From Novipirellula sp052161655 (GTDB lineage: Bacteria; Planctomycetota; Planctomycetia; Pirellulales; Pirellulaceae), in assembly GCF_052161655.1 (NCBI RefSeq), contig NZ_CP197418.1, positions 5,146,001 through 5,210,000 on the forward strand: a stretch of DNA of 64,000 bases. The letters run 5' to 3'. Below are positions 17,927 to 26,740 of the stretch, in pieces. The notes beneath the pieces are model-generated. The model ran no database searches and was not told the origin of the DNA. It saw nothing but the letters and a program-made list of their open reading frames with translations. Each line of letters begins with the position of its first letter. Within the stretch, counting starts at the first letter, position 1. The position numbers and the translations under genes were made by a program.

Positions 17927-18106
17927 TTAGAGAACAACGATCAAAGCATGGATTACACCGACGATCCAAAAACCGACGATGGTTAGGACGAGGTTAAGCC
18001 AGAACTGGGTGCTCAATCCCGAGTGCATGAATACGGCTAGTGGCGGCAACAAGACTGCGAGGATTACCTTCAGTAACTTGCTTTCGTTTGCGACGGTGGT
18101 GGCCAT
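17927..18106 (-). CDS. YqaE/Pmp3 family small membrane protein
   Basis: The frame from ATG 18106 to TAA at 17927 encodes 59 residues with two membrane helices. The core KVILAVLLPPLAVFMHSG, then STQFWLNLVLT and FWIVGVIHAL, is the classic Pmp3/YqaE pattern (LAVLLPPLAVF, FWxNLxLTxLGxxPGxIHAL). Family members are stress-induced hydrophobic peptides of the plasma membrane. The gene lies 93 nt after the DUF1206 gene on the same strand and may be co-transcribed. Its small size makes it easy to overlook. Confidence 0.88.
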   Translation of the reverse strand: MATTVANESKLLKVILAVLLPPLAVFMHSGLSTQFWLNLVLTIVGFWIVGVIHALIVVL

Positions 18107-18199
18107 CGTTATTCTCCGTGAGAGGATCTTGTTTAGATTCGCCTGACAGTACGTCCGATCAAGCGTTCAGCAAAGTTAAACGCGAATCGCGTGCCACGA

Positions 18200-19075
18200 C
18201 TAAAGCTTGGACACGTTAAATACTCGAAACCATCCCTTCATCAGCGAATGAACGGCGTAACACATAAGTCCAAACCCAGTTATCGCCAATAAGATCTTTC
18301 CGTAGGATTGCACGGCGATTACAGCTAACGCATCTGCCAGTCCGGTAACCTCTTCGCCACTTGCTCCCTGAACGGCCGAGTTGAGCAGAAAGCTTCCAAT
18401 CAAGATGAATGCCACCCCGCGAGTGGTTAGTCCGACGCGTCCTGCATAAAGTGCGACCGATCGTAATTTCTCGCTCATCGCCGTAAAATCGTACTTTTCC
18501 ATGAACTTTGCCCTGTAGGCCTTATAGCCGAATGCAATCCCGGCTCCGATGACCCCCAACCCGACCACGCCTAAGATTGCCCGACCCCAAAGTGAGCCGA
18601 GCAGAAAACCGTGCCCTGCATCGGACTGTCCCGAATGAGTTGCGATACCAAGTGCCAATGACGCCGCAAAAATGCCGAGCAGGACGTAGGTCACCCCGCT
18701 GATCACATAACCGATCCGTTTCACGACTCCTTTTATATCCGTACCGTCTCCCTCGGTATCCTTGCCCGCTTGCACCAGCCGCCATGCGGTGTAACCCATC
18801 AAACCAATCGCGATCAAGCCAAGCAGAATGCGGCCAAACGGTTGTTGTCCAATTTCCCGAATCGCACCCCGTGCACCCGAGATTTTGCCGCCTGCTCCGA
18901 TCGCCAGCTGAAACGCCAGATAGCCGACGACAAAGTAGACGACGCCCTTGGCGATGTACCCGGCACGACCAAGCAATTCGACCCAATGCGGAACGTCGGG
19001 AAGCGACGCGGTTTTGAAGCCTCGCCATGTAATGGAATCGGACGCCGAAGCGATCGTGGGAGCGGTGGTAGCCAT
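18200..19075 (-). CDS. DUF1206 family membrane protein
   Basis: About 291 residues with three repeated units of two membrane helices, each with a pattern like GRAGYIAKGVVYFVVGYLA, RIGYVISGVTYVLLGI and RVGLTTRGVAFILIG; this triple repeat defines DUF1206. Function is unknown; members are found with stress genes. ATG 19075 starts MATTAPT. An upstream in-frame start at 19276 would add 67 basic residues that do not resemble the family, so the shorter form is chosen. Confidence 0.87.
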   Translation of the reverse strand: MATTAPTIASASDSITWRGFKTASLPDVPHWVELLGRAGYIAKGVVYFVVGYLAFQLAIGAGGKISGARGAIREIGQQPFGRILLGLIAIGLMGYTAWRLVQAGKDTEGDGTDIKGVVKRIGYVISGVTYVLLGIFAASLALGIATHSGQSDAGHGFLLGSLWGRAILGVVGLGVIGAGIAFGYKAYRAKFMEKYDFTAMSEKLRSVALYAGRVGLTTRGVAFILIGSFLLNSAVQGASGEEVTGLADALAVIAVQSYGKILLAITGFGLMCYAVHSLMKGWFRVFNVSKL

Positions 19076-19355
19076 AGTGATTTGCCAAATGAGAAAAGGG
19101 GTATGTGAATTTGGAAGGAGCCCTCCCTGGGAATTCCGCAGCTCTTTGTGCCTCCATTCACTTGCTGCCCCCTTGCTAGGCAATCGGCGTACCACTTCGA
19201 GTGTAGCTGGTCGAAATTTTTGTCTGACGCGTTCTACTCGTCTCGTGCGGCGTTTCCTGTGACTCGTTAGCGGCACATTGATTGCTCTGTACGAAATAAC
19301 TCGCCGGAGTGGCTAAACCACGAGGCTCGTGAACCTACTACAGGATATTTGTTTG

Positions 19356-19895
19356 ATGTTTGAAAAATGGATCAGCGTTGACTTGGCCGTGATTCCGTTC
19401 GTGCTCCTCTCGACGATCGCGACCTATGCCGTGATTCTGCTATACACAAGAATCGTTGGACTGAGAAGTTTTTCAAAAATGTCGGCTGCAGATTTTGCGA
19501 TGACCGTGGCGGTCGGATCGCTATTTGGATCAACGATTTCCTCGCCGTCGCCCAGTCTGATGTTGGGGATCACAGCAATCGGATGCCTGTTTCTAGGACA
19601 ATGGCTGATTGCTGTGCTTCGGCAACGCTCGGCGACGTTCTCTAGCGTGGTTGACAATCAACCTTTATTGCTGATGCAAGGCCATGAGATGATCGAGGCG
19701 AACCTACGCAAAGCTAATGTGACTCGCGAGGATGTGTTTGCCAAATTGCGCGAAGCCAATGCGTTAAACTACGACCAAGTGCTCGCGGTCGTCTTCGAAT
19801 CCACTGGCGACATCTCGGTACTACACTCAAACGAGTCCACCGCCGAGTTGGAACCCGAGTTCATGAGCGGCGTGATTGGCTATAGTAAAGACTGA
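19356..19895 (+). CDS. DUF421 family (YetF-like) membrane protein
   Basis: About 179 residues: three membrane helices (to about 95), then a small soluble domain. YTRIVGLRSFSKMSAADFAMTVAVGS is the DUF421 signature and the C-terminal part contains the usual REANALNYDQVLAVVFESTGDISVL. B. subtilis YetF and relatives are of unknown biochemical role. ATG 19356 has AGGA upstream; GTG 19329 is an alternative. Divergent from DUF1206. Confidence 0.85.
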   Translation: MFEKWISVDLAVIPFVLLSTIATYAVILLYTRIVGLRSFSKMSAADFAMTVAVGSLFGSTISSPSPSLMLGITAIGCLFLGQWLIAVLRQRSATFSSVVDNQPLLLMQGHEMIEANLRKANVTREDVFAKLREANALNYDQVLAVVFESTGDISVLHSNESTAELEPEFMSGVIGYSKD

Positions 19896-19902
19896 GTTGT
19901 CG

Positions 19903-21006
19903 TCACATCGCAGTTGACGACTCGTCCTCGCGAGCTCGCTCGATCAATTCTTCTGCCTCTTCGTGGTCCTCTTGCGTGTCGGTCATCGCAGGCTGCTCCT
20001 CTTTCTTTTCGGGTTCCAGTTGCAGCTGAATAAGAATCGGAAAATGGTCGGACCCTACTTCACGCAAGCGGCGAATTTCACGAACGGTGAAATGCCGAGA
20101 ATGAAAAATATGGTCTAGCGGAAAGCGGAACCAGACATGTTGAGCGTGAAACGAATTGAAGAACCCGCGACCACGTCGTGGGTCCAGTAAATTGCTGATT
20201 TGCAAGAACAATCGTGTTGTTCGTGACCACGCGACATCGTTTAGATCGCCGCCCACGATCACCGGCAATGTCTCATCACGCACCTGTTCGGCATGCAGCA
20301 ATAATTCTGCATCACGGGGCACGGAATCTTGATCTCGCACCGGTTCCGGTGGTCTTGGGTGAACACCCACAACACGAAACAACTCACCGGACTTCATTCG
20401 GATAACCGCATCAATCGATGGAATGTCCGACTGGATCAAATAGCGGATCTCCGAAGACTCGATAGGAAAGCGGGACATCAGCATCATGCCGTAGCAGTTC
20501 TCTTGCGGCTGTGCGACCACGTGAGGATATGTATCGGACAATTTTTCAAACGCATCCGCCCAGCGTTGGTTGACTTCCAGTGCCACGATGATATCGGGGT
20601 TTTCGTTACGGATCGTGTCCAGCCACAAATCGTGGTTTTCATTCTCCTGCAACAGATTCGAGACCACGACGCGGATCGAACGATCATCGCTAACATGCTC
20701 GGTCGACAATGCCTGAGGTTTCGCAACCTTTGTGTAGGGCAGAATGCGGATGCCATGCCAAATCACCAGAAAAATGAAAAAGCCAATCATCACGAGGGCG
20801 GTCTTCGTGCCAAAGGATCCTTCGAGCACCGCGTTGGTTACGAAATACACAAGCGTGACAACGAAGCCTATCCCCACGATTTGGGCGCGAGGGAAATCCC
20901 ATCCACGAACAAACCAATGAGGATTGGAGCTCAGGTTTAGCAAGGAACCGGCTACGAGCGCGGCCATGACGATGAAGCAGACAGTACTGATAATGGTTGT
21001 AATCAT
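19903..21006 (-). CDS. Membrane-anchored endonuclease/exonuclease/phosphatase family protein
   Basis: The 367-residue protein has three N-terminal membrane helices (about 1-90) and an EEP catalytic domain (about 110-330). Motifs seen are VVSNLLQEN, the NPDIIVALEVN metal-binding Glu, VGVHPRPP, GGDLNDVAWS and the final GSDHFPIL. Such membrane-anchored forms are usually phosphodiesterases of unknown substrate. The C-terminal 35 residues are strongly acidic. It is convergent with DUF421 and ends eight bases from it. Confidence 0.88.
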   Translation of the reverse strand: MITTIISTVCFIVMAALVAGSLLNLSSNPHWFVRGWDFPRAQIVGIGFVVTLVYFVTNAVLEGSFGTKTALVMIGFFIFLVIWHGIRILPYTKVAKPQALSTEHVSDDRSIRVVVSNLLQENENHDLWLDTIRNENPDIIVALEVNQRWADAFEKLSDTYPHVVAQPQENCYGMMLMSRFPIESSEIRYLIQSDIPSIDAVIRMKSGELFRVVGVHPRPPEPVRDQDSVPRDAELLLHAEQVRDETLPVIVGGDLNDVAWSRTTRLFLQISNLLDPRRGRGFFNSFHAQHVWFRFPLDHIFHSRHFTVREIRRLREVGSDHFPILIQLQLEPEKKEEQPAMTDTQEDHEEAEELIERAREDESSTAM

Positions 21007-21260
21007 AAGTGGGGCCTTCGGATGATGCCGAAAAATGATCGAGCGAATCCTGTACCGAATGGCTTACCGTTAAATGAGGAGGCGAGTGGGGATGGGGGAG
21101 GTGAGGTGTCTGCGATGTAAGCCAGCATTTTTTTAGCATCACGCCGCGAGCCGTCCGGTGGCAGCGTGAAAAAACGTTCGATTTCGATCGGGCGGCTTGC
21201 ATCGCACCGCCTTAAAACCAACCTAGTGCTTCGTGTAGTCTAAGACCTAGGTTTTTTAAT

Positions 21261-21325
21261 GTAGTGGAGCTTGCTAAAGCTCCCATTTTCCTGGGTGTGG
21301 GAGGATCTTTAGCAAGATCCACTAC
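21261..21325. repeat. Inverted repeat GTAGTGGA...TCCACTAC
   Basis: The arms GTAGTGGAGCTTGCTAAAG and its near inverse CTTTAGCAAGATCCACTAC close a 65-bp hairpin. It lies between two minus-strand genes, 37 nt after the UbiB-family stop, and may end its transcript. The GTAGTGGA terminus is shared with 36962-37029. Confidence 0.7.
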
Positions 21326-21361
21326 GCAAAAATATAAGACTGACAAAGTACTGATTCGCCT

Positions 21362-23023
21362 TTAACTGTTTTTGCACTGGTCATGCACTAGGATTTGCCA
21401 CAACAGCATGCCGCCGAGCATGATGGAAATGAACAAAAAGAGCGACGCAATGGCGGGATAGCCAAACACCGTCAACCCCGCTTCCATCGACATCATTCTG
21501 GATGCCGCGAGAATCAAGGCCGCAATAATTAGGCCCGCAGTGATGCGATTGGCGATCTTTTGCATCCCCGTGATGATTTTGTCTTCATCAAGAGAATCGA
21601 CCTTAACGCGAAAGTCACTTTCGGCAACACGCCGGCTAATCTCATTCATTCGCGCTGGCAAATTCTGCATCAATTCAGCCGATTCGATGATCGCTTGATA
21701 GGCATCGCTTAGCGACAACCGTTGCGAACCATGTTGCCCGACAATTTGATTTGCGTGGTCCCGAATCGCTTGGGTCGGATTGAACTCGGGGTCGAGCAAC
21801 TTGACGACTTTGTCGAGATTCATCAGCGTTTTGCCAAGCATCGTGACTTCGTTCGGTAGAATGACCCCCGCGTCGCACGCCGCCCCTTGAATTTTCATAA
21901 TCATTCGGCCGGCATTCAATTCGTCCATCGACGCGCCATGGCCGTCAGAAAAGACTTCGGCGATTTGCCGCTGGAGTCGGTCTCGATCGTATCGCGATGT
22001 TTTTTCGCCAGTGAGATGAGCAAACTGGGCCGCGGTTTTGGAATCGCCGTTGCCGACCGCTAGTAGTAATTTCAGCAAGTCACGCTGCATCGCAGGAGCA
22101 ACATGAACGACCAACCCAAAGTCGAGTAACGCAATCCGACGCTCTTGGGTCAGCCACAAGTTGCCGGGGTGCGGATCGGCATGGAAATGACCGTCGACAA
22201 GGATTTGATGCAAGTATGCCGAGAAAATTTCGTCAGCGAGCTGGCGTCCATCCAACTCCAATAGCACCACGGGGCTGACGTCAGTGATTTTGACTCCTGA
22301 AACTCGCTGCATCACAAGCACGCGTTTGCGACAAAGATCCAGCACGGGTTCGGGAACATAGATCGAGTGATAATCGGCAAGCGATTCCTTCAATCGTTTC
22401 GCATTGCCAGCTTCGCGTCGGTAATCCAGTTCGCTTAGAATCGACTTTTTGAGCGTTGCCACCAGGTTGACCAGCTGGTACTTTTCGCCAAACTCCGTTG
22501 TTGAGTGAAGCAACGCCGCCAATTCTTCGAGAGCCCGCAAATCATCATCGAGATCGGGCTGCAGATCAGGTCGCTGGACTTTGACAATCACTTCACGTCC
22601 GTCGCGAAGCGTCGCGTGATGGACTTGCCCCAACGAGGCGGTCGCAGCGGGGCACTCTTCGATTTCGGCGAAAATCTTGTTGGGGTCGGTTTGGTACTCG
22701 CTCGCCAATAACTCGCGAACGTCCTCCCATGGCACCGGTTTGTTATCGTCCTGTAGCCGTGAAAGTGCCTCGAGATAGGGCTCAGGCAAAAAGTCGCCTC
22801 GGGTAGAAAGCAGTTGGCCCAGCTTGATGAACGCCGGTCCAAGTCGTTCAAGATCGCTCGCCAAGTCGTCGGGCGTTGCCGAGTCGCTGCGAACATCATT
22901 GTCGTATTCCTCGCTCTCTAGATCGATACCTGTTGTCTTCAGCAGGTCGCCTTGTCCGTATTTGTGAAGCAGCAGAGCGATGTCTTTGTAGCGTCGCAAA
23001 TACTTGGTTTGTAGTGGAATCAT
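21362..23023 (-). CDS. AarF/UbiB (ABC1) family atypical kinase
   Basis: About 553 residues. The family hallmarks are the KxGQ motif in LGPAFIKLGQLLSTRGDFLP, the Ala-rich loop ATASLGQVHHATL, VIVKVQRP, and HADPHPGNLW followed by ALLDFGLV. Two C-terminal membrane helices (about 495-545) complete it. UbiB proteins are ATPases or small-molecule kinases needed for quinone biosynthesis or lipid handling at the membrane. The start MIPLQTKYLRRYKDI at 23023 is chosen; an upstream start at 23122 would add 33 untypical residues. No ubiquinone genes are adjacent. Confidence 0.9.
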   Translation of the reverse strand: MIPLQTKYLRRYKDIALLLHKYGQGDLLKTTGIDLESEEYDNDVRSDSATPDDLASDLERLGPAFIKLGQLLSTRGDFLPEPYLEALSRLQDDNKPVPWEDVRELLASEYQTDPNKIFAEIEECPAATASLGQVHHATLRDGREVIVKVQRPDLQPDLDDDLRALEELAALLHSTTEFGEKYQLVNLVATLKKSILSELDYRREAGNAKRLKESLADYHSIYVPEPVLDLCRKRVLVMQRVSGVKITDVSPVVLLELDGRQLADEIFSAYLHQILVDGHFHADPHPGNLWLTQERRIALLDFGLVVHVAPAMQRDLLKLLLAVGNGDSKTAAQFAHLTGEKTSRYDRDRLQRQIAEVFSDGHGASMDELNAGRMIMKIQGAACDAGVILPNEVTMLGKTLMNLDKVVKLLDPEFNPTQAIRDHANQIVGQHGSQRLSLSDAYQAIIESAELMQNLPARMNEISRRVAESDFRVKVDSLDEDKIITGMQKIANRITAGLIIAALILAASRMMSMEAGLTVFGYPAIASLFLFISIMLGGMLLWQILVHDQCKNS

Positions 23024-23447
23024 GAGTAGCTCGATGTGGGTGCAGTGATGTTCGTCTTGATTGAATTCGTGATCGATTTTCGACCGGTTTGCGGCCAAGG
23101 TGATCGGGGTGGATGCGGACAAGCAGAGCAGTTGTCATGCCGATCCGAATTTAACACCTGACTCGTACGCGGGTGAAATGGCCGTAATTTGGGACACGAT
23201 TCTTGCGTCACTTCGTATACGGTTGTGTCAGAGGCAATTGCACCGAAACATCTATGGGTTTTGGCACATCAATTGCTTCGCGATGCCGGTCAAGTGCGAG
23301 TGGAGCCATTTCGCGCGGTGCGAACGCATGCCATCGCGACGACGCGTTTCATACCGGCACAATGAACATGTAATGCCCCTGATACGAGCGACGTGGCTTT
23401 CACGTTGTTTCGCTAATTCGTCAAACTCAACAGGACGTGACTCACCG
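23024..23447. other. Divergent intergenic region, no recognised element
   Basis: The 424 nt between the UbiB-family and PDZ genes show no family-like coding frame and no clear repeat. Promoters for both genes should lie here, but none could be assigned with confidence. Confidence 0.4.
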
Positions 23448-24203
23448 ATGAAATTGCCAACACATTACTTCCAATCAACGTCACGTTTAGCGGCGATCGC
23501 GTTCACCACGGTTGTGATCAGCGCCGTCATAATTGGATTACCTGCTGCTGTTGCGCAACAAGCCACCAAACCGGAAGCCGCCGAACAACAAATCACCAAA
23601 ACCGAACCTAATAAATCTGACGAAACCAAGCCGGCGACCACGGCGCACCGTGGAGAGCTGCGAACGCACGCAACTGACCAACCCGGTCAATCGCAGCCAC
23701 GTCGGCTTGGAGTCGGGCTATCCGAGTCTGCGTCCGGCATTCTTGTTGAAAATGTGGTGCCAAATAGTCCGGCAGAACGAGCGGGATTGAAATCAGGTGA
23801 CGTGATCTTAAAGATCGACAATCGCCCGGTTCCGAATATCAATCAGCTGCTTCAGAAGCTTAAAACAAATACTTCGGATCGATTCGAAATCACGTTGCGA
23901 CGCGGCGAAACGGAGCAAACTGTCGTTGCCGAGTTTCTTGCCGACGCGGTTGCGAACAAAAATGTTGGCTCCATGGGGACTCAAGCATCTATCCCTGCCG
24001 CAAATCAGTCGAAGCCTGCCGCAAACCAATCGAACGAGTCGCTTCGAGCCGACGTACAGCGTCTTCGCGAGGAGGTTGAAGCACTGCGTCGCCAGGTGAA
24101 CAAACTGATACGCAAACAAAGCCAAAACGACACCAAAAAATCCGAGATTGGCGAAAATGACAATCGTGAGCAGAATAAGGCTACTCGCAAAGATGCCAAA
24201 TAA
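23448..24203 (+). CDS. Secreted PDZ-domain protein
   Basis: The 251-residue protein has a signal peptide (about 1-36, ending PAAVAQ), a charged low-complexity linker, and a PDZ domain (about 80-165) with RRLGVGLSE, VVPNSPAERAGLKSGDVIL and the FEITLRRG strand. A C-terminal coiled coil (about 190-225) ends in a charged tail. There is no protease domain, so it is probably a periplasmic scaffold. ATG 23448 is chosen for the signal peptide that starts there; the frame continues upstream without family features. Confidence 0.8.
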   Translation: MKLPTHYFQSTSRLAAIAFTTVVISAVIIGLPAAVAQQATKPEAAEQQITKTEPNKSDETKPATTAHRGELRTHATDQPGQSQPRRLGVGLSESASGILVENVVPNSPAERAGLKSGDVILKIDNRPVPNINQLLQKLKTNTSDRFEITLRRGETEQTVVAEFLADAVANKNVGSMGTQASIPAANQSKPAANQSNESLRADVQRLREEVEALRRQVNKLIRKQSQNDTKKSEIGENDNREQNKATRKDAK

Positions 24204-24404
24204 AGCGATTCGACCCAAACGACGATTGGCCAATCAGTTTGCATGACGTCGCGCTGATCTGTGCCAGTTCGTTTCCTGTTTCCTATCCACGTGGATTGCC
24301 GTCTGGATTAGCACGGGTCACAGCTATAGAATCGGAAGATCGAAAAAGCTTCTAGGCTTAGAGGCAGCAGACGTTTAAATCGAATTGCCGGATGGAACAG
24401 CGTC

Positions 24405-25865
24405 ATGAAGGACGGAGAGAATCAGTCGAAAATGCTAGTGGCGAACCACTCCAATTCACTGAAAAAAGTGCTGACCGGAATTCAAGGTTTCGATGAAATC
24501 ACAGCAGGCGGTTTGCCGGCGGGGCGGCCCACGTTGGTTTGTGGAAGTGCAGGATGCGGCAAGTCCTTGTTTGGCATCGAATTTCTTGTGCGCGGTGCGA
24601 CGGAATTTGACGAGCCTGGTGTTTTTGTGACGTTTGAAGAAACGGCCGAGGAACTAGCTGCCAACGTCAAGTCGCTTGGATTCGATCTCAATCAGCTGAG
24701 CGACGAAAAAAAAATCGCGATTGATTATGTTCGCGTTGAACGCAGCGAGATTGAAGAAAATGGCGAATACGATCTGGAAGGATTATTCATCCGACTTGGA
24801 TTTGCAATCGACTCGATCGGCGCGAAACGCGTTGTTCTGGACACCATCGAAACGCTCTTCAGCGGACTGTCGAATCTTGCCATCGTCCGATCCGAGTTAC
24901 GACGGTTGTTTCGCTGGCTAAAAGATAAGGGCGTAACCGCCGTCATCACCGGTGAACGTGGTGATGGGCAACTAACACGCCAAGGGCTTGAGGAATATGT
25001 TTCGGATTGTGTCGTCATGCTTGACCACAGAATCATCGATCAGGTTTCGACACGTCGACTAAGGATCGTCAAATACCGTGGCACCTCCCATGGCACCAAC
25101 GAGTACCCGTTTTTGATCGACGAGGAAGGCATTGTGGTGATGCCCTTGTCCTCCATCACACTGAACCACACTGTTTCGGCAGAGCGAATTTCTTCGGGTG
25201 TCGATGCGATTGACGAAATGCTGGGCAAAAAAGGCTTCTATCGCGGCAGCAGCGTGCTGGTTTCGGGAACTGCGGGTAGCGGAAAATCTTCGCTGGCGGC
25301 CCATTTGACTCACGCAGCTTGTGTACGCAATGAACGCGTGTTGTACATTGCAATGGAGGAGTCGCCCGACCAGATCGTGCGAAACATGCGGTCGATCGGC
25401 TTGGATCTAGCTCCTTTCGTCACCGATGGTTTGCTGCAAATTCATTCCATCCGTGCGACGTCCACCGGGATCGAACAACATTTGGTTCAATTTTATAAGA
25501 TGGTTAGGCGTTTTCGCCCCAGCGTTGTGGTGGTGGATCCGATCAGCAGCATGGAGAGTGGGGGTACGCACTACGACGCCAATTCGATGGTGACGCGACT
25601 AATCGATTTCTTGAAAACTCAAGGAGCCACGGCGTTTCTAACGAGTTTAACGGGCGGCGACGCAGCGATCGAAAAAACGAGTTTGGAAATTTCCTCGCTC
25701 GTCGACTCCTGGCTGCTGTTGCGAGACGCGGAAACTGATTGTGAACGTCACCGAGTTCTTTACGTGTTAAAATCAAGAGGGATGGCTCATTCCCACCGCC
25801 TCCGACCGTTTCGGATTACGGACAATGGAATAGTGCTTTCCGACAACCCGTCGAAGTGTGAATAA
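24405..25865 (+). CDS. kaiC: KaiC-like double-RecA ATPase/autokinase
   Basis: The 486-residue protein has two RecA-type domains. CI has Walker A GSAGCGKS (47-54) and the catalytic pair in VTFEETAEE; CII has GTAGSGKS (288-295) and AMEESPDQ. In CII the autophosphorylation segment aligns to cyanobacterial KaiC so that S431/T432 become S430/S431 (EISSLVD), with a Thr at the T426 position also kept. This suggests it can autophosphorylate. It heads a run of kaiC, two kaiB genes and a hybrid kinase; no kaiA is present. Length is slightly shorter than the 519 residues of S. elongatus KaiC, mainly at the C-terminal tail that KaiA would bind. Confidence 0.92.
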   Translation: MKDGENQSKMLVANHSNSLKKVLTGIQGFDEITAGGLPAGRPTLVCGSAGCGKSLFGIEFLVRGATEFDEPGVFVTFEETAEELAANVKSLGFDLNQLSDEKKIAIDYVRVERSEIEENGEYDLEGLFIRLGFAIDSIGAKRVVLDTIETLFSGLSNLAIVRSELRRLFRWLKDKGVTAVITGERGDGQLTRQGLEEYVSDCVVMLDHRIIDQVSTRRLRIVKYRGTSHGTNEYPFLIDEEGIVVMPLSSITLNHTVSAERISSGVDAIDEMLGKKGFYRGSSVLVSGTAGSGKSSLAAHLTHAACVRNERVLYIAMEESPDQIVRNMRSIGLDLAPFVTDGLLQIHSIRATSTGIEQHLVQFYKMVRRFRPSVVVVDPISSMESGGTHYDANSMVTRLIDFLKTQGATAFLTSLTGGDAAIEKTSLEISSLVDSWLLLRDAETDCERHRVLYVLKSRGMAHSHRLRPFRITDNGIVLSDNPSKCE

Positions 25866-25963
25866 TCTTGCGGTCGACGTATTATTGCAGCGATGACGAA
25901 CGGATAACCTCCCCAACATTTTGCACCTTCTCTCGAAACTACTGAACTTCACTGGATCAACAA

Positions 25964-26311
25964 ATGGACTCGACCGAATCCCTGTCGCAAAGTATTGATC
26001 CAACGCAGGCCGAAGAGTTCGAACGATGGGAGCTGCGACTTTACGTTGCAGGTAAAACGCAGAAATCGATCACCGCATTCAACAACCTGAAGCGGTTGTG
26101 TGAGGAACATCTGAAGGGCCGTTACAGCATCGAAGTCATCGATTTGGTGGAAAAACCGCAACTTGCTGCCGGGGACCAAATTGTCGCGGTACCGACGGTG
26201 GTACGGAAATTGCCCGAACCCCTCTGTCGCCTAGTGGGTGATTTGCGAAATACGGAAAAAGCTTTGGTCGGACTTCAACTGCGGCCGTTACGGTCCTCCG
26301 ACATGCTGTAA
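25964..26311 (+). CDS. kaiB: KaiB-domain protein, first copy
   Basis: The 115-residue protein has the thioredoxin-like KaiB core: WELRLYVAGKTQKSITAFNNL, then YSIEVIDLVEKPQLA, DQIVAVPTVVRKLPEP and RLVGDL. KaiB binds the KaiC CI ring in clocks; in non-cyanobacteria it may modulate stress signalling. It has an N-terminal extension of about 20 acidic residues. It follows kaiC by 98 nt. Confidence 0.9.
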   Translation: MDSTESLSQSIDPTQAEEFERWELRLYVAGKTQKSITAFNNLKRLCEEHLKGRYSIEVIDLVEKPQLAAGDQIVAVPTVVRKLPEPLCRLVGDLRNTEKALVGLQLRPLRSSDML

Positions 26312-26388
26312 TCCGAAACGCGTGCGTCTGATTTGGGAGTTAGCAGGAAGCTGCGCCCGTTATTTCAAGGCCTTGACAAAGTGAGCGA

Positions 26389-26733
26389 ATGGACGACAGA
26401 CTGGACGATCAGCGGCCACCTGTAACCTTGTGGAACGAGGGTGTGGAGGCCGATTCGCAACGTTTTATCCTCCGATTGTATGTGACGGGGATGACACCAC
26501 GATCGATTCGTGCGATCGCTCAAATGACATCCATTTGTTCCGAATACTTGCCAGATCGTCACGATCTTGAGATCATCGATATCTATCAGCACCCCTCGCT
26601 GGCAAGCCAAGACCAAATAATCGCATCACCGACACTGCTAAAGACAAGTCCACCGCCAGAAATCCGTTTAATAGGGGAGCTTTCGGATCGAGGGCGAGTA
26701 TTGAGCTCTCTAGGCATCGCGGGATCGGAATAA
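26389..26733 (+). CDS. kaiB: KaiB-domain protein, second copy
   Basis: The 114-residue protein keeps the KaiB landmarks (FILRLYVTGMTPRSIRAI, LEIIDIYQHPSLA, QIIASPTLLKTSPPP, RLIGELSDRG) but differs widely from the first copy, so the pair is old. Two unlike KaiB copies could compete for KaiC or for the kinase. It ends 7 nt before the hybrid kinase start, so those two genes are almost certainly co-transcribed. Confidence 0.9.
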   Translation: MDDRLDDQRPPVTLWNEGVEADSQRFILRLYVTGMTPRSIRAIAQMTSICSEYLPDRHDLEIIDIYQHPSLASQDQIIASPTLLKTSPPPEIRLIGELSDRGRVLSSLGIAGSE

Positions 26734-26740
26734 GTTCAGT

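Noticed and set aside
17804..17986. A plus-strand frame opposite the YqaE/Pmp3 gene
   Set aside because: It is a shadow of the minus-strand gene and has no family pattern.
23100..23447. N-terminal extension of the PDZ protein
   Set aside because: The extension is rich in Cys, His and Trp with no domain, while a clear signal peptide begins at 23448.
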